From the NCBI RefSeq assembly GCF_001688725.2, contig NZ_CP015401.2, forward strand, positions 4,286,001-4,350,000: DNA of 64,000 nt. The letters run 5' to 3'. Every line of letters begins with the position of its first letter. The stretch's first letter is position 1. Under the pieces are notes generated by a model that searched no databases, was not told where the DNA came from, and saw only the letters and a list, made by a program, of their open reading frames with translations. Shown here one piece after another: positions 45,470 to 54,832 of the stretch. The stretch comes from Bacteroides caecimuris. GTDB lineage: Bacteria > Bacteroidota > Bacteroidia > Bacteroidales > Bacteroidaceae. Made by a program: the position numbers and the translations under genes.

Positions 45470-47227
45470 ATGGAATATGTATCATCAGAAAGAAAGTTGC
45501 TGCCATACGGCATGATGAACTTTGCGGATATTCGTCTTGATAATTATTATTACGTGGATAAAACTTCGTTTATCCCTGTAATAGAACAATCGGACAGGTT
45601 CTTTTTTTTCATCCGTCCGCGCCGGTTCGGCAAGAGCCTTACGCTGAACATGTTGCAACACTATTATGATGTGCGTACGCGTGACAAGTTCGATGCCCTG
45701 TTTGGCGACCTCTATATCGGAAAGCATCCCACACGAGACCGTAACAGTTATCTGGTGCTGTATCTCAATTTCTCAGGAATTAGTGGAGAACTGCACAACT
45801 ACCGTCAAGGGTTGGATGCACATTGCAATACCTGCTTCGGTTATTTCTGTGATATTTATGCAGAATACTTGCCGAAAGGCACTAAGGAAGTCTTGAATGA
45901 AAAAGCAGGAGCTGTTGAGCAGTTGGATTATCTATATCATCAGTGTGAACTTGCCGGGCAGCAAATATATCTTTTCATTGACGAATATGACCACTTCACC
46001 AATGCCATCCTTTCGGATGCCGAAAGCATTCACCGATATACGGAAGAAACCCACAAGGAAGGCTACCTGCGCTCCTTTTTCAATAAGGTGAAAGCCGGAA
46101 CCTATTCCAGCATCAAGCGTTGCTTCATCACCGGAGTGAGTCCCGTCACGATGGATGACCTCACCAGTGGATTTAATATCGGCACCAACTATTCCCTCAC
46201 ACCGAAATTTAATGCAATGATGGGTTTCACTGAAGACGAAGTCCGCGAAATGCTGACTTATTATTCGACTAAAGCTCCATTCCATCACACTGTAGATGAG
46301 TTGATTGAGCTTATGAAACCGTGGTATGACAACTATTGCTTTGCGCAGGAGTGTTATGATCAGCCAACCTTGTACAACTCCAATATGGTGCTCTATTTCG
46401 TTAAGAACTATATTGATAATAACGGAAAGGCACCGCGAAATATGATAGAAAGCAACATTCGTATCGATTACGAGAAACTGCGTATGCTTATCCGCAAGGA
46501 TAAAGAGTTTGCGCACGATGCCTCCATTATCCAAACTTTAGTGAGTCAAGGATACATCACCGGCGAATTGAAAGACGGTTTCCCAGCCGCCAACATTGTA
46601 GATTCCGACAATTTCGTGAGCCTGCTCTATTACTTCGGCATGCTTACCGTGAGCGGAACGTATAAAGGTAAGACCAAACTTATCATCCCCAACCAAGTGG
46701 TACGTGAACAGCTCTATACTTATCTGCTGAATACATACAATGAAGCCGACCTCAGTTTCAGCAACCATGAAAAAGATGAGTTATCCTCTGCTTTGGCTTA
46801 CGATGGCGCATGGCAATCTTACTTCAACTACATCGCTGATTGCTTGAAACGCTATGCTTCTCAACGCGACAAGCAGAAAGGAGAGTTTTTCGTACATGGC
46901 TTCACGCTTGCCATGACAGCGCAAAACCGTTTCTATCGTCCTATTTCCGAAGCAGACACGCAATCCGGATATGTGGACATATTTCTGTCTCCCATGCTGG
47001 AGGCTTACCCTGACATGCGCCACAGCTATATCATCGAGCTGAAGTATGCCAAATACAAAGACCCCGAAAGCCGGGTGGAGGAATTGCGGGCGGAAGCTGT
47101 TGCCCAGGCCAACCGCTATGCTGACACCGACAGGGTGAAGAACGCTATTGGCACTACGCAACTACACAAGATTGTGGTAGTGTATAAAGGTATGGAAATG
47201 AGAGTTTGCGAGGAGGTGAATTCTTGA
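45470..47227 (+). CDS. AAA-like ATPase/PD-(D/E)XK protein, second copy
   Basis: 585 aa, colinear with the product of 8439-10190 and by eye about 80 percent identical. The same motifs are present: PYGMMNFADIRLDNYYYVDKT, the P-loop IRPRRFGKSL, Walker B IYLFIDEYDH, and the C-terminal GYVDIFLSPM with SYIIELKYAKY. Neither the ATPase nor the nuclease residues show decay, so both copies look functional. Promoter geometry is also conserved. It stands alone and converges with the SulP gene across a hairpin. Molecular role unknown. Confidence 0.9.
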   Translation: MEYVSSERKLLPYGMMNFADIRLDNYYYVDKTSFIPVIEQSDRFFFFIRPRRFGKSLTLNMLQHYYDVRTRDKFDALFGDLYIGKHPTRDRNSYLVLYLNFSGISGELHNYRQGLDAHCNTCFGYFCDIYAEYLPKGTKEVLNEKAGAVEQLDYLYHQCELAGQQIYLFIDEYDHFTNAILSDAESIHRYTEETHKEGYLRSFFNKVKAGTYSSIKRCFITGVSPVTMDDLTSGFNIGTNYSLTPKFNAMMGFTEDEVREMLTYYSTKAPFHHTVDELIELMKPWYDNYCFAQECYDQPTLYNSNMVLYFVKNYIDNNGKAPRNMIESNIRIDYEKLRMLIRKDKEFAHDASIIQTLVSQGYITGELKDGFPAANIVDSDNFVSLLYYFGMLTVSGTYKGKTKLIIPNQVVREQLYTYLLNTYNEADLSFSNHEKDELSSALAYDGAWQSYFNYIADCLKRYASQRDKQKGEFFVHGFTLAMTAQNRFYRPISEADTQSGYVDIFLSPMLEAYPDMRHSYIIELKYAKYKDPESRVEELRAEAVAQANRYADTDRVKNAIGTTQLHKIVVVYKGMEMRVCEEVNS

Positions 47228-47362
47228 GATATGACACTATGTGCTGAAAGCACTCTACCTTGTTTGCAGTATATTTCTGCGAGGGATGTCTTTTTTCGCT
47301 TTCAGCTTGCAGACAAAACTGAAACGGCTGAAACCGGATTATAATATGAATATTTAATAAGG

Positions 47363-47422
47363 AAGCTATATATACCGTACATCTTGGAACTATATGCCCA
47401 ATACGCACGGTATATATAGCTT
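47363..47422. terminator. 16-bp-stem hairpin between convergent genes
   Basis: 47363-47378 and 47407-47422 are perfect inverted repeats (AAGCTATATATACCGT), with a 28-base loop. It lies between the stop codons of the ATPase and the SulP gene. The arms and the loop resemble those of the hairpin at 43664-43741. Confidence 0.7.
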
Positions 47423-47443
47423 GAAAATAGCTGATAAACAGCG

Positions 47444-49123
47444 TTATTCTACCAGGCTTTTCGCTCTTTCCAATGCTACGTTGATATTCGGGCAGATATT
47501 CTCTTTTCCCAGCAACTCGTAGAATCCGGCTTTTTCCAGTACATTATGCACGTTCTCGTTGACTCCCGAAAGAATAATGGTAGTCTTTTCCTTCTGTGAC
47601 ATTTCGCAGAGAGCAGTCAAGTTATGAATACCTGTGGAGTCGATAAACGGAACCTTGCGCATACGGATGATACGTACTTTCGGGCGCTCTCCCAGCTGTG
47701 TCATTGTCTCTTCAAACTTGGTAGCGATACCGAAGAAATAAGGACCGTTGATTTCGTATACCTCTATGCCTTTGGGAATCATCAGGTTTTCTTCGTGTAC
47801 GGTAATATCCGATTCTTTGTTCGGGTCAATTTCATCGGTAATTACTGAGATCTCGGTAGTTTCCATGACACGCTTCATAAAGAGAACGCAGGCAATCACC
47901 AATCCTACTTCGATAGCGACAGTCAGGTCGAAGATAACGGTCAGGAAGAACGTGATAAGCAGTACGGTAACGTCCGATTTCGGATTCTTCAGTAAAGCTC
48001 TGAATACACGCCATCCGCTCATGTTGTAAGATACGATGACCAGTACTCCGGCAAGGCATGCCATCGGGATATATTGTGCGAGTGGCATCAGGAAGAGCAG
48101 AATCAACAGCAATACTACTGCATGGATGATTCCGGCTATCGGCGTCTTACCCCCGTTGTTGATATTCGTCATGGTACGGGCGATGGCTCCGGTGGCAGGA
48201 ATACCTCCGAACAGAGGAGCTATGATATTGGCAGCTCCCTGTGCAATCAGTTCTGTGTTGGAGTCGTGGCGGTCGCCTATCACACCGTCGGCTACCGCGG
48301 CAGATAGCAGCGATTCGATAGCTCCCAATACGGCAATGGTGATAGCCACTGGAAACAATTCCCTGATAGCTTCCCAATCCAATGCAGGCACAACAGCGTC
48401 GGGCAATTCCGATTTAATGGTGAAGCGGTCGCCGATTGTTTGGATACAGTCGATTCCTCCGAAGGTTTTCATCAGGTAAACGGTCACCGTGACTACGATG
48501 ATGGCAACCAGCGAGCCGGGAATTTTCTTTGAGAACTTCGGAGTGATGGCGATAATAATAATACTGACAATACTAACGAGGGTATTCCACCAGTTGATCG
48601 TGTCGAAGTGTCGGAAATAAATCATCCACTTTCCGACGAAGTCTCCCGGCACTTTCTCGTCTCCGAAAGATAAACCGAAAATATCGGCAATCTGGGTCGT
48701 GAAAATAGTGACGGCGATACCGCTGGTAAATCCGACGATGATAGGGTAAGGAATGAATTTGATGACCGCTCCCAGCTTGAACACTCCTAATAATACAAGG
48801 AGTACGCCCGCCATCAGCGTGGCTACAATCAGTCCGGCCTCGCCGTATTGTTGTATGATGCCATAGATAATGACGATAAATGCTCCCGTAGGACCGCCGA
48901 TCTGGACTTTGCTGCCTCCCAACAGGGAAATGATGAATCCCGCAATGATAGCGGTGATAATACCTTTTTCGGGCGAAACTCCCGAAGCGATACCGAAAGC
49001 GATAGCCAGTGGAAGCGCCACGATACCTACGATAATGCCGGCCATCAGGTCCGCCATAAACGTTTCTTTCGAATAATTCTTTAGACAAGAAACCAGTTTG
49101 GGTTTAAATTCAAATAGCTTCAT
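47444..49123 (-). CDS. SulP-family anion transporter with STAS domain
   Basis: 559 aa. The N-terminal part has 10 to 12 hydrophobic segments with the SulP signature region near the first helices (AGIIVGIVALPLAIAFGIASG, GPTGAFIVIIYG). The C-terminal STAS domain (about residues 430-550) contains PFIDSTGIHNL with the conserved Asp-Ser. Members carry sulfate, bicarbonate or other anions, often with sodium or proton; the substrate cannot be read here. It is transcribed alone. CAAAATTA at 49175-49182 (TAATTTTG on the minus strand) may be its -7 element. Confidence 0.93.
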   Translation of the reverse strand: MKLFEFKPKLVSCLKNYSKETFMADLMAGIIVGIVALPLAIAFGIASGVSPEKGIITAIIAGFIISLLGGSKVQIGGPTGAFIVIIYGIIQQYGEAGLIVATLMAGVLLVLLGVFKLGAVIKFIPYPIIVGFTSGIAVTIFTTQIADIFGLSFGDEKVPGDFVGKWMIYFRHFDTINWWNTLVSIVSIIIIAITPKFSKKIPGSLVAIIVVTVTVYLMKTFGGIDCIQTIGDRFTIKSELPDAVVPALDWEAIRELFPVAITIAVLGAIESLLSAAVADGVIGDRHDSNTELIAQGAANIIAPLFGGIPATGAIARTMTNINNGGKTPIAGIIHAVVLLLILLFLMPLAQYIPMACLAGVLVIVSYNMSGWRVFRALLKNPKSDVTVLLITFFLTVIFDLTVAIEVGLVIACVLFMKRVMETTEISVITDEIDPNKESDITVHEENLMIPKGIEVYEINGPYFFGIATKFEETMTQLGERPKVRIIRMRKVPFIDSTGIHNLTALCEMSQKEKTTIILSGVNENVHNVLEKAGFYELLGKENICPNINVALERAKSLVE

Positions 49124-49371
49124 TTTTAGATGTTGTTATACGTGTATTCCGTTCTTTTTGCAAACTAGAGGTTGCAAAATTATATAAAATAATTGAAATA
49201 AGTATGTTTTTGAACATACTATTTGTCTGCTGATAGATTTCATCAATGAGGTGATAGGTTTTATTCATTAAGAAAAGGTGGTTGATTGTGAACAAATGGC
49301 TTATATTTGCGTTGTAAATAGTACGACAAGTTACGTTTGGTAATCAACTAATTTTAAATATATATAGAATT

Positions 49372-49950
49372 ATGGCTAAGAGTATTAAAGGAACTCAAAC
49401 AGAGAAAAATCTGTTGACTTCATTCGCAGGAGAATCACAGGCTAGAATGCGTTACACTTATTTCGCAAGTGCAGCTAAAAAAGAAGGCTACGAACAAATT
49501 GCGGCTATTTTCACTGAAACTGCCGATCAGGAAAAAGAACATGCAAAACGTATGTTTAAGTTCCTCGAAGGCGGTATGGTAGAAATCACTGCCAGCTATC
49601 CGGCCGGTGTAATTGGTAATACACTTGAAAATCTTCGTGCTGCCGCAGCGGGTGAACATGAAGAATGGTCACTGGATTATCCTCACTTTGCCGACGTGGC
49701 AGAACAGGAAGGTTTCCCGATGATTGCTGCTATGTACCGCAATATCTCCATCGCAGAAAAAGGTCACGAAGAAAGGTATCTTGCCTTCGTAAATAACATC
49801 GAAAATATGACTGTATTCGCTAAAGAAGGCGAAGTGGTATGGCAATGCCGTAACTGCGGTTACATTGAAATCGGTAAGGAGGCTCCTGAAGTTTGCCCGG
49901 CATGTCTGCATCCGCAGGCTTACTTCGAGGTGAAGAAGGAAAATTATTAA
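49372..49950 (+). CDS. rbr: Rubrerythrin
   Basis: 192 aa. The ferritin-like diiron domain supplies its ligands through ESQARMRYTYFA, DQEKEHAKRMF and EKGHEERYLAF. The C-terminal rubredoxin domain binds iron through CRNCGY and CPACLH. It reduces hydrogen peroxide in the cytoplasm of anaerobes. TATATTTG at 49302-49309 is a probable -7 element, although the upstream TTTG element is weak, which would suit an activator-dependent oxidative-stress promoter (inference). The gene is monocistronic. Confidence 0.96.
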   Translation: MAKSIKGTQTEKNLLTSFAGESQARMRYTYFASAAKKEGYEQIAAIFTETADQEKEHAKRMFKFLEGGMVEITASYPAGVIGNTLENLRAAAAGEHEEWSLDYPHFADVAEQEGFPMIAAMYRNISIAEKGHEERYLAFVNNIENMTVFAKEGEVVWQCRNCGYIEIGKEAPEVCPACLHPQAYFEVKKENY

Positions 49951-49959
49951 TCAATCTAC

Positions 49960-49991
49960 CGTCAGTTTGATATAACTTCATTCGTATGGTT
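49960..49991. repeat. 32-bp dispersed repeat, copy 2
   Basis: It matches 19008-19039 at 28 of 32 positions and lies 10 bases after the rubrerythrin stop codon. The MITE copy begins 10 bases later. Confidence 0.6.
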
Positions 49992-50000
49992 TATATCGAG

Positions 50001-50115
50001 GCTGTCTAAAAAGTCGGTTCTATCCTCATTCTCCTCCTTCAGGAAGGTTGCTCTCCCCCGATAACGGGGGAGTCGGAGGGGGGGAGTTAGAGTTACTGAC
50101 GACTTTTTAGACAGC
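50001..50115. mobile_element. MITE-like element, copy 2 (115 bp)
   Basis: The terminal inverted repeats GCTGTCTAAAAAGTC (50001-50015) and its complement (50101-50115) are identical to those of 21481-21697. The first 50 bases and the last 30 match copy 1 nearly exactly, while the middle about 100 bases of copy 1 are missing and replaced by a short CCCCCGATAACGGGGG hairpin. It has no coding capacity. Confidence 0.85.
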
Positions 50116-50166
50116 CTTCACTATACTCTAACCGCTTGTGAATGCTATGTAATTCTTCTCTATCTA

Positions 50167-50197
50167 TTTGAAAATTCTTCTTTTTTACGTATTTTTG
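50167..50197 (+). promoter_or_regulatory. Bacteroides-type promoter of the bactofilin gene
   Basis: TTTG (50167-50170) and TATTTTTG (50190-50197) are 19 bases apart, a full match to the -33/-7 consensus, 49 bases before the start codon. Confidence 0.75.
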
Positions 50198-50246
50198 CCA
50201 AATCTGCTGGAAGAAATGATAGAAACCTTATATAGCACAAGATAGT

Positions 50247-50645
50247 ATGTTTGGAACAAAGAAGAACAAAGAAGCTGATTTTATTACAACAGCTGAACCT
50301 TTAAAACTAACTACCATAGCTACAGGAACAGTTTTGAAGGGCATAATTGAAGTAGAAGGAAGCTTGCGAGTAGATGGAGTCATTGAAGGAGATGTGACTT
50401 GCCATAAGATGGTGGTGATTGGCCCGCAAGGAACAGTGACGGGAAATATAACCTCCGTTTCAGCCGTACTGCAAGGAACATTGAAGGGGGATATACACGT
50501 GACGGATCTGCTGACACTGAAGGCAGGCTGTCTGATGAATGGTGATATTTATACTTGCAAATTGGAAATAGAGCCACAAGCACGTTTCAATGGAACCTGC
50601 AATACTATAGAGGAGCAACAGCTACAGACCAAAGCTGCAGAATAA
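50247..50645 (+). CDS. Bactofilin (polymer-forming cytoskeletal protein)
   Basis: 132 aa, cytoplasmic. The central part consists of short beta-helix repeats (GTVLKGIIEVEGSLRVDGVIEG, then VVIGPQGTVTGNI and TLKGDIHVTDLLTLKAG), the bactofilin domain, flanked by short disordered ends. Such proteins polymerise without nucleotide and act in cell shape or envelope organisation. The LysM-type peptidase gene sometimes found beside bactofilins is not present here. It has its own promoter and terminator. Confidence 0.93.
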   Translation: MFGTKKNKEADFITTAEPLKLTTIATGTVLKGIIEVEGSLRVDGVIEGDVTCHKMVVIGPQGTVTGNITSVSAVLQGTLKGDIHVTDLLTLKAGCLMNGDIYTCKLEIEPQARFNGTCNTIEEQQLQTKAAE

Positions 50646-50718
50646 CGTTCCAACAGGATTTGTGTATGGTCATCTCGGATCTGCCTCATTAGGGATATTC
50701 ATAAAATAAAAAATAGAT

Positions 50719-50752
50719 GGCAACTCTTTCATTGCGAACTAGTTGCCTTTTT
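50719..50752. terminator. Terminator between bactofilin and hybrid sensor genes
   Basis: A 7-bp stem (GGCAACT, 50719-50725, with AGTTGCC, 50741-50747) is followed by six T residues. It lies between two convergent genes. Confidence 0.75.
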
Positions 50753-50760
50753 TGTATTAT

Positions 50761-53700
50761 CTATTGATTCCGGTAATCCTTGGGAGATACACCGTATTGC
50801 TTTAAAAATTCCCGATAGAAATAAGATTTATTAGAGAATCCACATTTGAACATGATCTCGGATACGGTCAATTTGGTTGTCCTTAACAATTTGGCCGCAT
50901 ATTCCAGTCTAATGCCTCGTACAAATTCACTCGGAGTCTTATCTATTATTTCTTTGAACTTCCGATACAAGGTAGCTTTGCTCACTCCTACAAATTCGGC
51001 AATAGAAGAAGGGCTTAATAACTCATCATCTATATTATTCTTTATGAAGTCTGTTACATTCTGTATTAATTCTTCGTCTTCCGGATGAAGAACAATCCCG
51101 TCTTTCACTTTCACAGAAGACATGCTGGAATTGAAATAGTCCTTTAAAAGCATTTGTCTCGACAGCAGATTTTCTATGGTGGAGATAACCTGCCTCGGGT
51201 GAAATGGTTTGACGATATAAGCATCCGCACCATGGTTAAAGGCATTAATCTGGTCTTCTACAGAAGCCTTTGCCGATATTCCTATGATCGGAATATAACT
51301 TGTTTTCAAATCGGATTTCAATTTATTAATCAAGCTTAAGCCGTCCATGTTGGGCATGACAATATCACTTATAATAATATCAGGATGATTATGTTCTATC
51401 TCTTTCAAAGCCTCCACGCCGTCTTTTGCTTCGTGTATCACATAATCAAAGAGGACATCTTTCAGCAGGTCTCTGATATTCTTTTCATCTTCCACTATCA
51501 GTATGACAGTATCTTTGCGAGGGGATAAGTGATCCTGCCCGTTCTTTTCTTTCTGCAACGAATCTTTTTCATCCGTTACAACAAGTGAATGATCGGATGG
51601 TAGAGAAGGAATCACGACTGAAAATTCAACACTTTTTCCCAGTTCACTATTTACACTTATCTGCCCGCCTAATAATTCAACCAGACTCTTTGTTAGATTT
51701 AAACCTATACCATTGCTGACAGAGTTACCCAATTTAGGAGTATCAAATATCTTATACTTATCAAATATCTCTGCCATCTGTTGCTCGGTTAACCCCTTGC
51801 CGGAATTTCTTACGAGCAAGTATAAGGTTTTATCAGGCTCATTTTGTGATATCTCAACATGAATATATCCATAACGAGGAGTATATTTGAACGCATTCGA
51901 CAGTAAATTGAATATAATTTTTTCCAAAGCATTGCGGTCGGAATAGATCTCTGACGTATCATGAGTCTCTACCTTGAAGTCTATTTTATTCTCTTTCAGG
52001 ATATCCACATAATTGTTGGAGGCATATTCCATCAATGATTTTACGTCCACATTTTCAGGATGCAAATCCATATTGCTCGATTTAGTTTTACGAAACTCCA
52101 TCAACTCACTAATCAGCTTCTGCATCCTTTCGGCATTATTCTTTATTATTTGGAGATATTTCTTTGTACTACCATCCAACCCGTCCTGTTCCAACAAGTG
52201 CTGTGCAGGTGTATAAATCAAAGTTAGGGGGGTAAAGAATTCATGTGCCACATTAGTGAAGAAATTGAGCCGGGATTCATAAATCTTCTGTTCATGACGT
52301 TTCTCTACCTGGGCTATAAGAACCTGGCGGCTTAACCGTATGCGGTTTTTGATAACAGACTTTGTGATATAGAAGATAATAATGCACAATATGGCATAGA
52401 TAATCAATGCAGGAACACTAAGCCACCACGGATAGCCTACTTTTATAGTTAAGCGATAAATGTTATCTCCCCATACTTTGTCGCCATTCGTGCTCTTCAC
52501 TTCAAGCTGGTACTCACCCGGAGGAAGTTGGGTAAAGATAATATTCGGATTATTACCCATTTCTACCCAATCATCCGAATGGTTTTTCAGGCGATAAGCA
52601 TATTCACAGTTTTCATTATTAATAAAGTCTTTGGCTATGAAATTGAGAGTCGTGAATCTTTCTTCATAGCTAAGTTTCAACACTCCTTTTCTGATACGTT
52701 CATTAATATCCTGTACCGTATTATATATCTTCAAACTACTTAATATGAGTGGAGGATTAAACTCGCGCAAATGTATATTTCGAGGATTGAAATAACTAAA
52801 CCCGCTTACTCCTCCAAAGTACAAGAAATCACGATGATCCTTGAAGAAAGCTCCATCAGAGAATTCATCATTCTGCAATCCGTCATTCAAAGTATAATTA
52901 TCTATTTTATTGTTTTTTACATTCAGGCTAGACAATCCCTGGTTGGTACTGATCCATATCTTTCCTTCGTGGTCTTTTAATATTCCATGCATCGTTTTAT
53001 TATTCAATTTTTCGTCGGCATATTGTATCAGGTGAAAATCATTCTCTTCCTTTTTCAATTCGTTCAGTCCATAACTTGTTCCTATCCATATATTGGTATC
53101 ATCACGCAGTAAGCACAATACATCATTATTGGTGAGTAAAATCCGGCTGTCCATATCCTCCAATGATTTTATGCTGTTATCTTTCATATTGATACAGTTC
53201 AAGCCTCCGCCACGTGTGCCAAACCATAACATATTGTCTTCCGGATCGGATGTAATGGCATAAACAACATCGTTGTTCAATGAGATATTCTTATCCGACG
53301 AATTATATTGCCTGAATCCTTTAACGTGATAACGACCTTGCTCTCTGGAAATATTTATTTTGATTAAACCATATCCTGATGTTCCGACCCATAAAAGAGA
53401 ATCATTGTTCGTAAAATAAATGTTGTACACAGCCTTGAAAGGCGGATATTTATCAGGTATCTCAAGCTTTTCCAGTCGCCCTGTAGCAGCATTCAATATA
53501 TTGATTCCGGTTCCTTCCGTTCCGATAAAAATGTCATTCGCTTTATTTCTCCTCAAGGCATAGACAGAATTGGAAATCAATCCTTTACTCTCATTCAGAT
53601 AATCTGTCAATTCTTTCGTTGCAGGATTCAACAGTTTTATTCCGCTTCCTTTTGTTCCTATCAGAATATTACCATCTTCATCTTCACAAAAACATCTCAC

Positions 53701-54714
53701 AGGGTGACTGGTGTGAACGGTTTCAAATAAAGAGTCGTAATGATAAAGTTGAATTAATCCTTGTCCGTCCGTTCCTATCCACAATATGTTCTGACTACCG
53801 GAATAAAGAGTGAAGACTGATAACTGACTGGATAGTTCGTTCAGGTAGGTAAAAGTATTCTTTTTTAAATCATAATGAATACATCCCCCTTCTATAAAGC
53901 TGACGTACATCTTGTTCTCTGCTAAAATAACCTGCGATACAGGTTTGCTACTATCCAGCTCAATGCATTGGGAAACTGTAAAGTCGGGATTTAAAAGGAA
54001 AAGTTTGTTGTCTTTGTTTAAGATAAATCTGTCTTTCGACAGAAATATCTTATCTACAGGCGTCTGTATGTCGACTGTGCGTAAATCACTCTGTTTTCCT
54101 CCGTTAACGAGTAGATTGTAAGTCAGATGCACGGTATTTCCATTATTTAAAAGGAAAAGCATACGATCGGAATCATTCACGGAATAGTCCTTTATATGAC
54201 TTGCAAAGTCTGTGTTAATTGGATTGAACTCATCTTCAGAATCATTATAGACAAAGAACCCCAGCCCCTTTATGAGGCAGATAATATCTCCTGCCGCACT
54301 CTTTCCTAAAATAAAAGACTTTTCCTGATTGGGTACTTTATTATCTGTTCTTAAATAATACCTTGTTATCAGACGGGTTCGTTTATCTAACCGATTGATT
54401 CCATTATCTGTTGCTATCCATAAACTGCCCTTACATTCGATAATCTGGCGGATAACGTTATTACTTATAGAATTCGGATTGTTTTTGCTATATCTGAATG
54501 TCGTAATTTCTCTTCCATTATATGCATTCAGTCCATCCCATGTCCCAATCCAGATTGTATGTTCTGCATCTTCCAAAATACAGTTTACTGAATTATTTGT
54601 CAGTCCGTTAACATTTGATATGTGTTTTGCCACATTAAAAGCATAAGACTTTGTGGAAGTGACAAATGCAATAATCAGAATAAAAAATAATTGTGCGTAT
54701 AAGATGTTTCTCAT
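50761..54714 (-). CDS. Hybrid two-component system sensor/regulator (intact)
   Basis: 1317 aa in one polypeptide. A signal sequence precedes about 14 propeller repeats (WIGTWDGLNAYNG, WIGTSYGLNEL), then a Y_Y_Y domain (QLPPGEYQLEVKS) and one transmembrane helix (ALIIYAILCIIIFYI). The histidine kinase has its phosphorylated His824 within VAHEFFTPLTLIY, followed by an HATPase. The receiver has Asp1117 in IIISDIVMPNMDG, and the AraC-type DNA-binding domain closes the protein. The periplasmic part binds a breakdown product of the target glycan and the AraC part activates the utilisation genes. It lies just downstream of the SusC/SusD locus it probably controls. TATATTTG on the minus strand (54757-54750) may be its own promoter element. 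Confidence 0.96.
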   Translation of the reverse strand: MRNILYAQLFFILIIAFVTSTKSYAFNVAKHISNVNGLTNNSVNCILEDAEHTIWIGTWDGLNAYNGREITTFRYSKNNPNSISNNVIRQIIECKGSLWIATDNGINRLDKRTRLITRYYLRTDNKVPNQEKSFILGKSAAGDIICLIKGLGFFVYNDSEDEFNPINTDFASHIKDYSVNDSDRMLFLLNNGNTVHLTYNLLVNGGKQSDLRTVDIQTPVDKIFLSKDRFILNKDNKLFLLNPDFTVSQCIELDSSKPVSQVILAENKMYVSFIEGGCIHYDLKKNTFTYLNELSSQLSVFTLYSGSQNILWIGTDGQGLIQLYHYDSLFETVHTSHPVRCFCEDEDGNILIGTKGSGIKLLNPATKELTDYLNESKGLISNSVYALRRNKANDIFIGTEGTGINILNAATGRLEKLEIPDKYPPFKAVYNIYFTNNDSLLWVGTSGYGLIKINISREQGRYHVKGFRQYNSSDKNISLNNDVVYAITSDPEDNMLWFGTRGGGLNCINMKDNSIKSLEDMDSRILLTNNDVLCLLRDDTNIWIGTSYGLNELKKEENDFHLIQYADEKLNNKTMHGILKDHEGKIWISTNQGLSSLNVKNNKIDNYTLNDGLQNDEFSDGAFFKDHRDFLYFGGVSGFSYFNPRNIHLREFNPPLILSSLKIYNTVQDINERIRKGVLKLSYEERFTTLNFIAKDFINNENCEYAYRLKNHSDDWVEMGNNPNIIFTQLPPGEYQLEVKSTNGDKVWGDNIYRLTIKVGYPWWLSVPALIIYAILCIIIFYITKSVIKNRIRLSRQVLIAQVEKRHEQKIYESRLNFFTNVAHEFFTPLTLIYTPAQHLLEQDGLDGSTKKYLQIIKNNAERMQKLISELMEFRKTKSSNMDLHPENVDVKSLMEYASNNYVDILKENKIDFKVETHDTSEIYSDRNALEKIIFNLLSNAFKYTPRYGYIHVEISQNEPDKTLYLLVRNSGKGLTEQQMAEIFDKYKIFDTPKLGNSVSNGIGLNLTKSLVELLGGQISVNSELGKSVEFSVVIPSLPSDHSLVVTDEKDSLQKEKNGQDHLSPRKDTVILIVEDEKNIRDLLKDVLFDYVIHEAKDGVEALKEIEHNHPDIIISDIVMPNMDGLSLINKLKSDLKTSYIPIIGISAKASVEDQINAFNHGADAYIVKPFHPRQVISTIENLLSRQMLLKDYFNSSMSSVKVKDGIVLHPEDEELIQNVTDFIKNNIDDELLSPSSIAEFVGVSKATLYRKFKEIIDKTPSEFVRGIRLEYAAKLLRTTKLTVSEIMFKCGFSNKSYFYREFLKQYGVSPKDYRNQ

Positions 54715-54832
54715 GTAAATGAATGTTATTTATACGGTTAGGATAATAGCAAATATAAGGAATTTATTTTATTCCGCGCATATTTTCATCGGTAACGGAG
54801 GATTTATACAATTGTGGAATAGTCAATCCGAA

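Noticed and set aside
49972..49991. loxP-like sequence (ATAACTTC..CGTAT)
   Set aside because: The similarity covers only part of one arm, with no second arm or recombinase gene nearby; chance resemblance.
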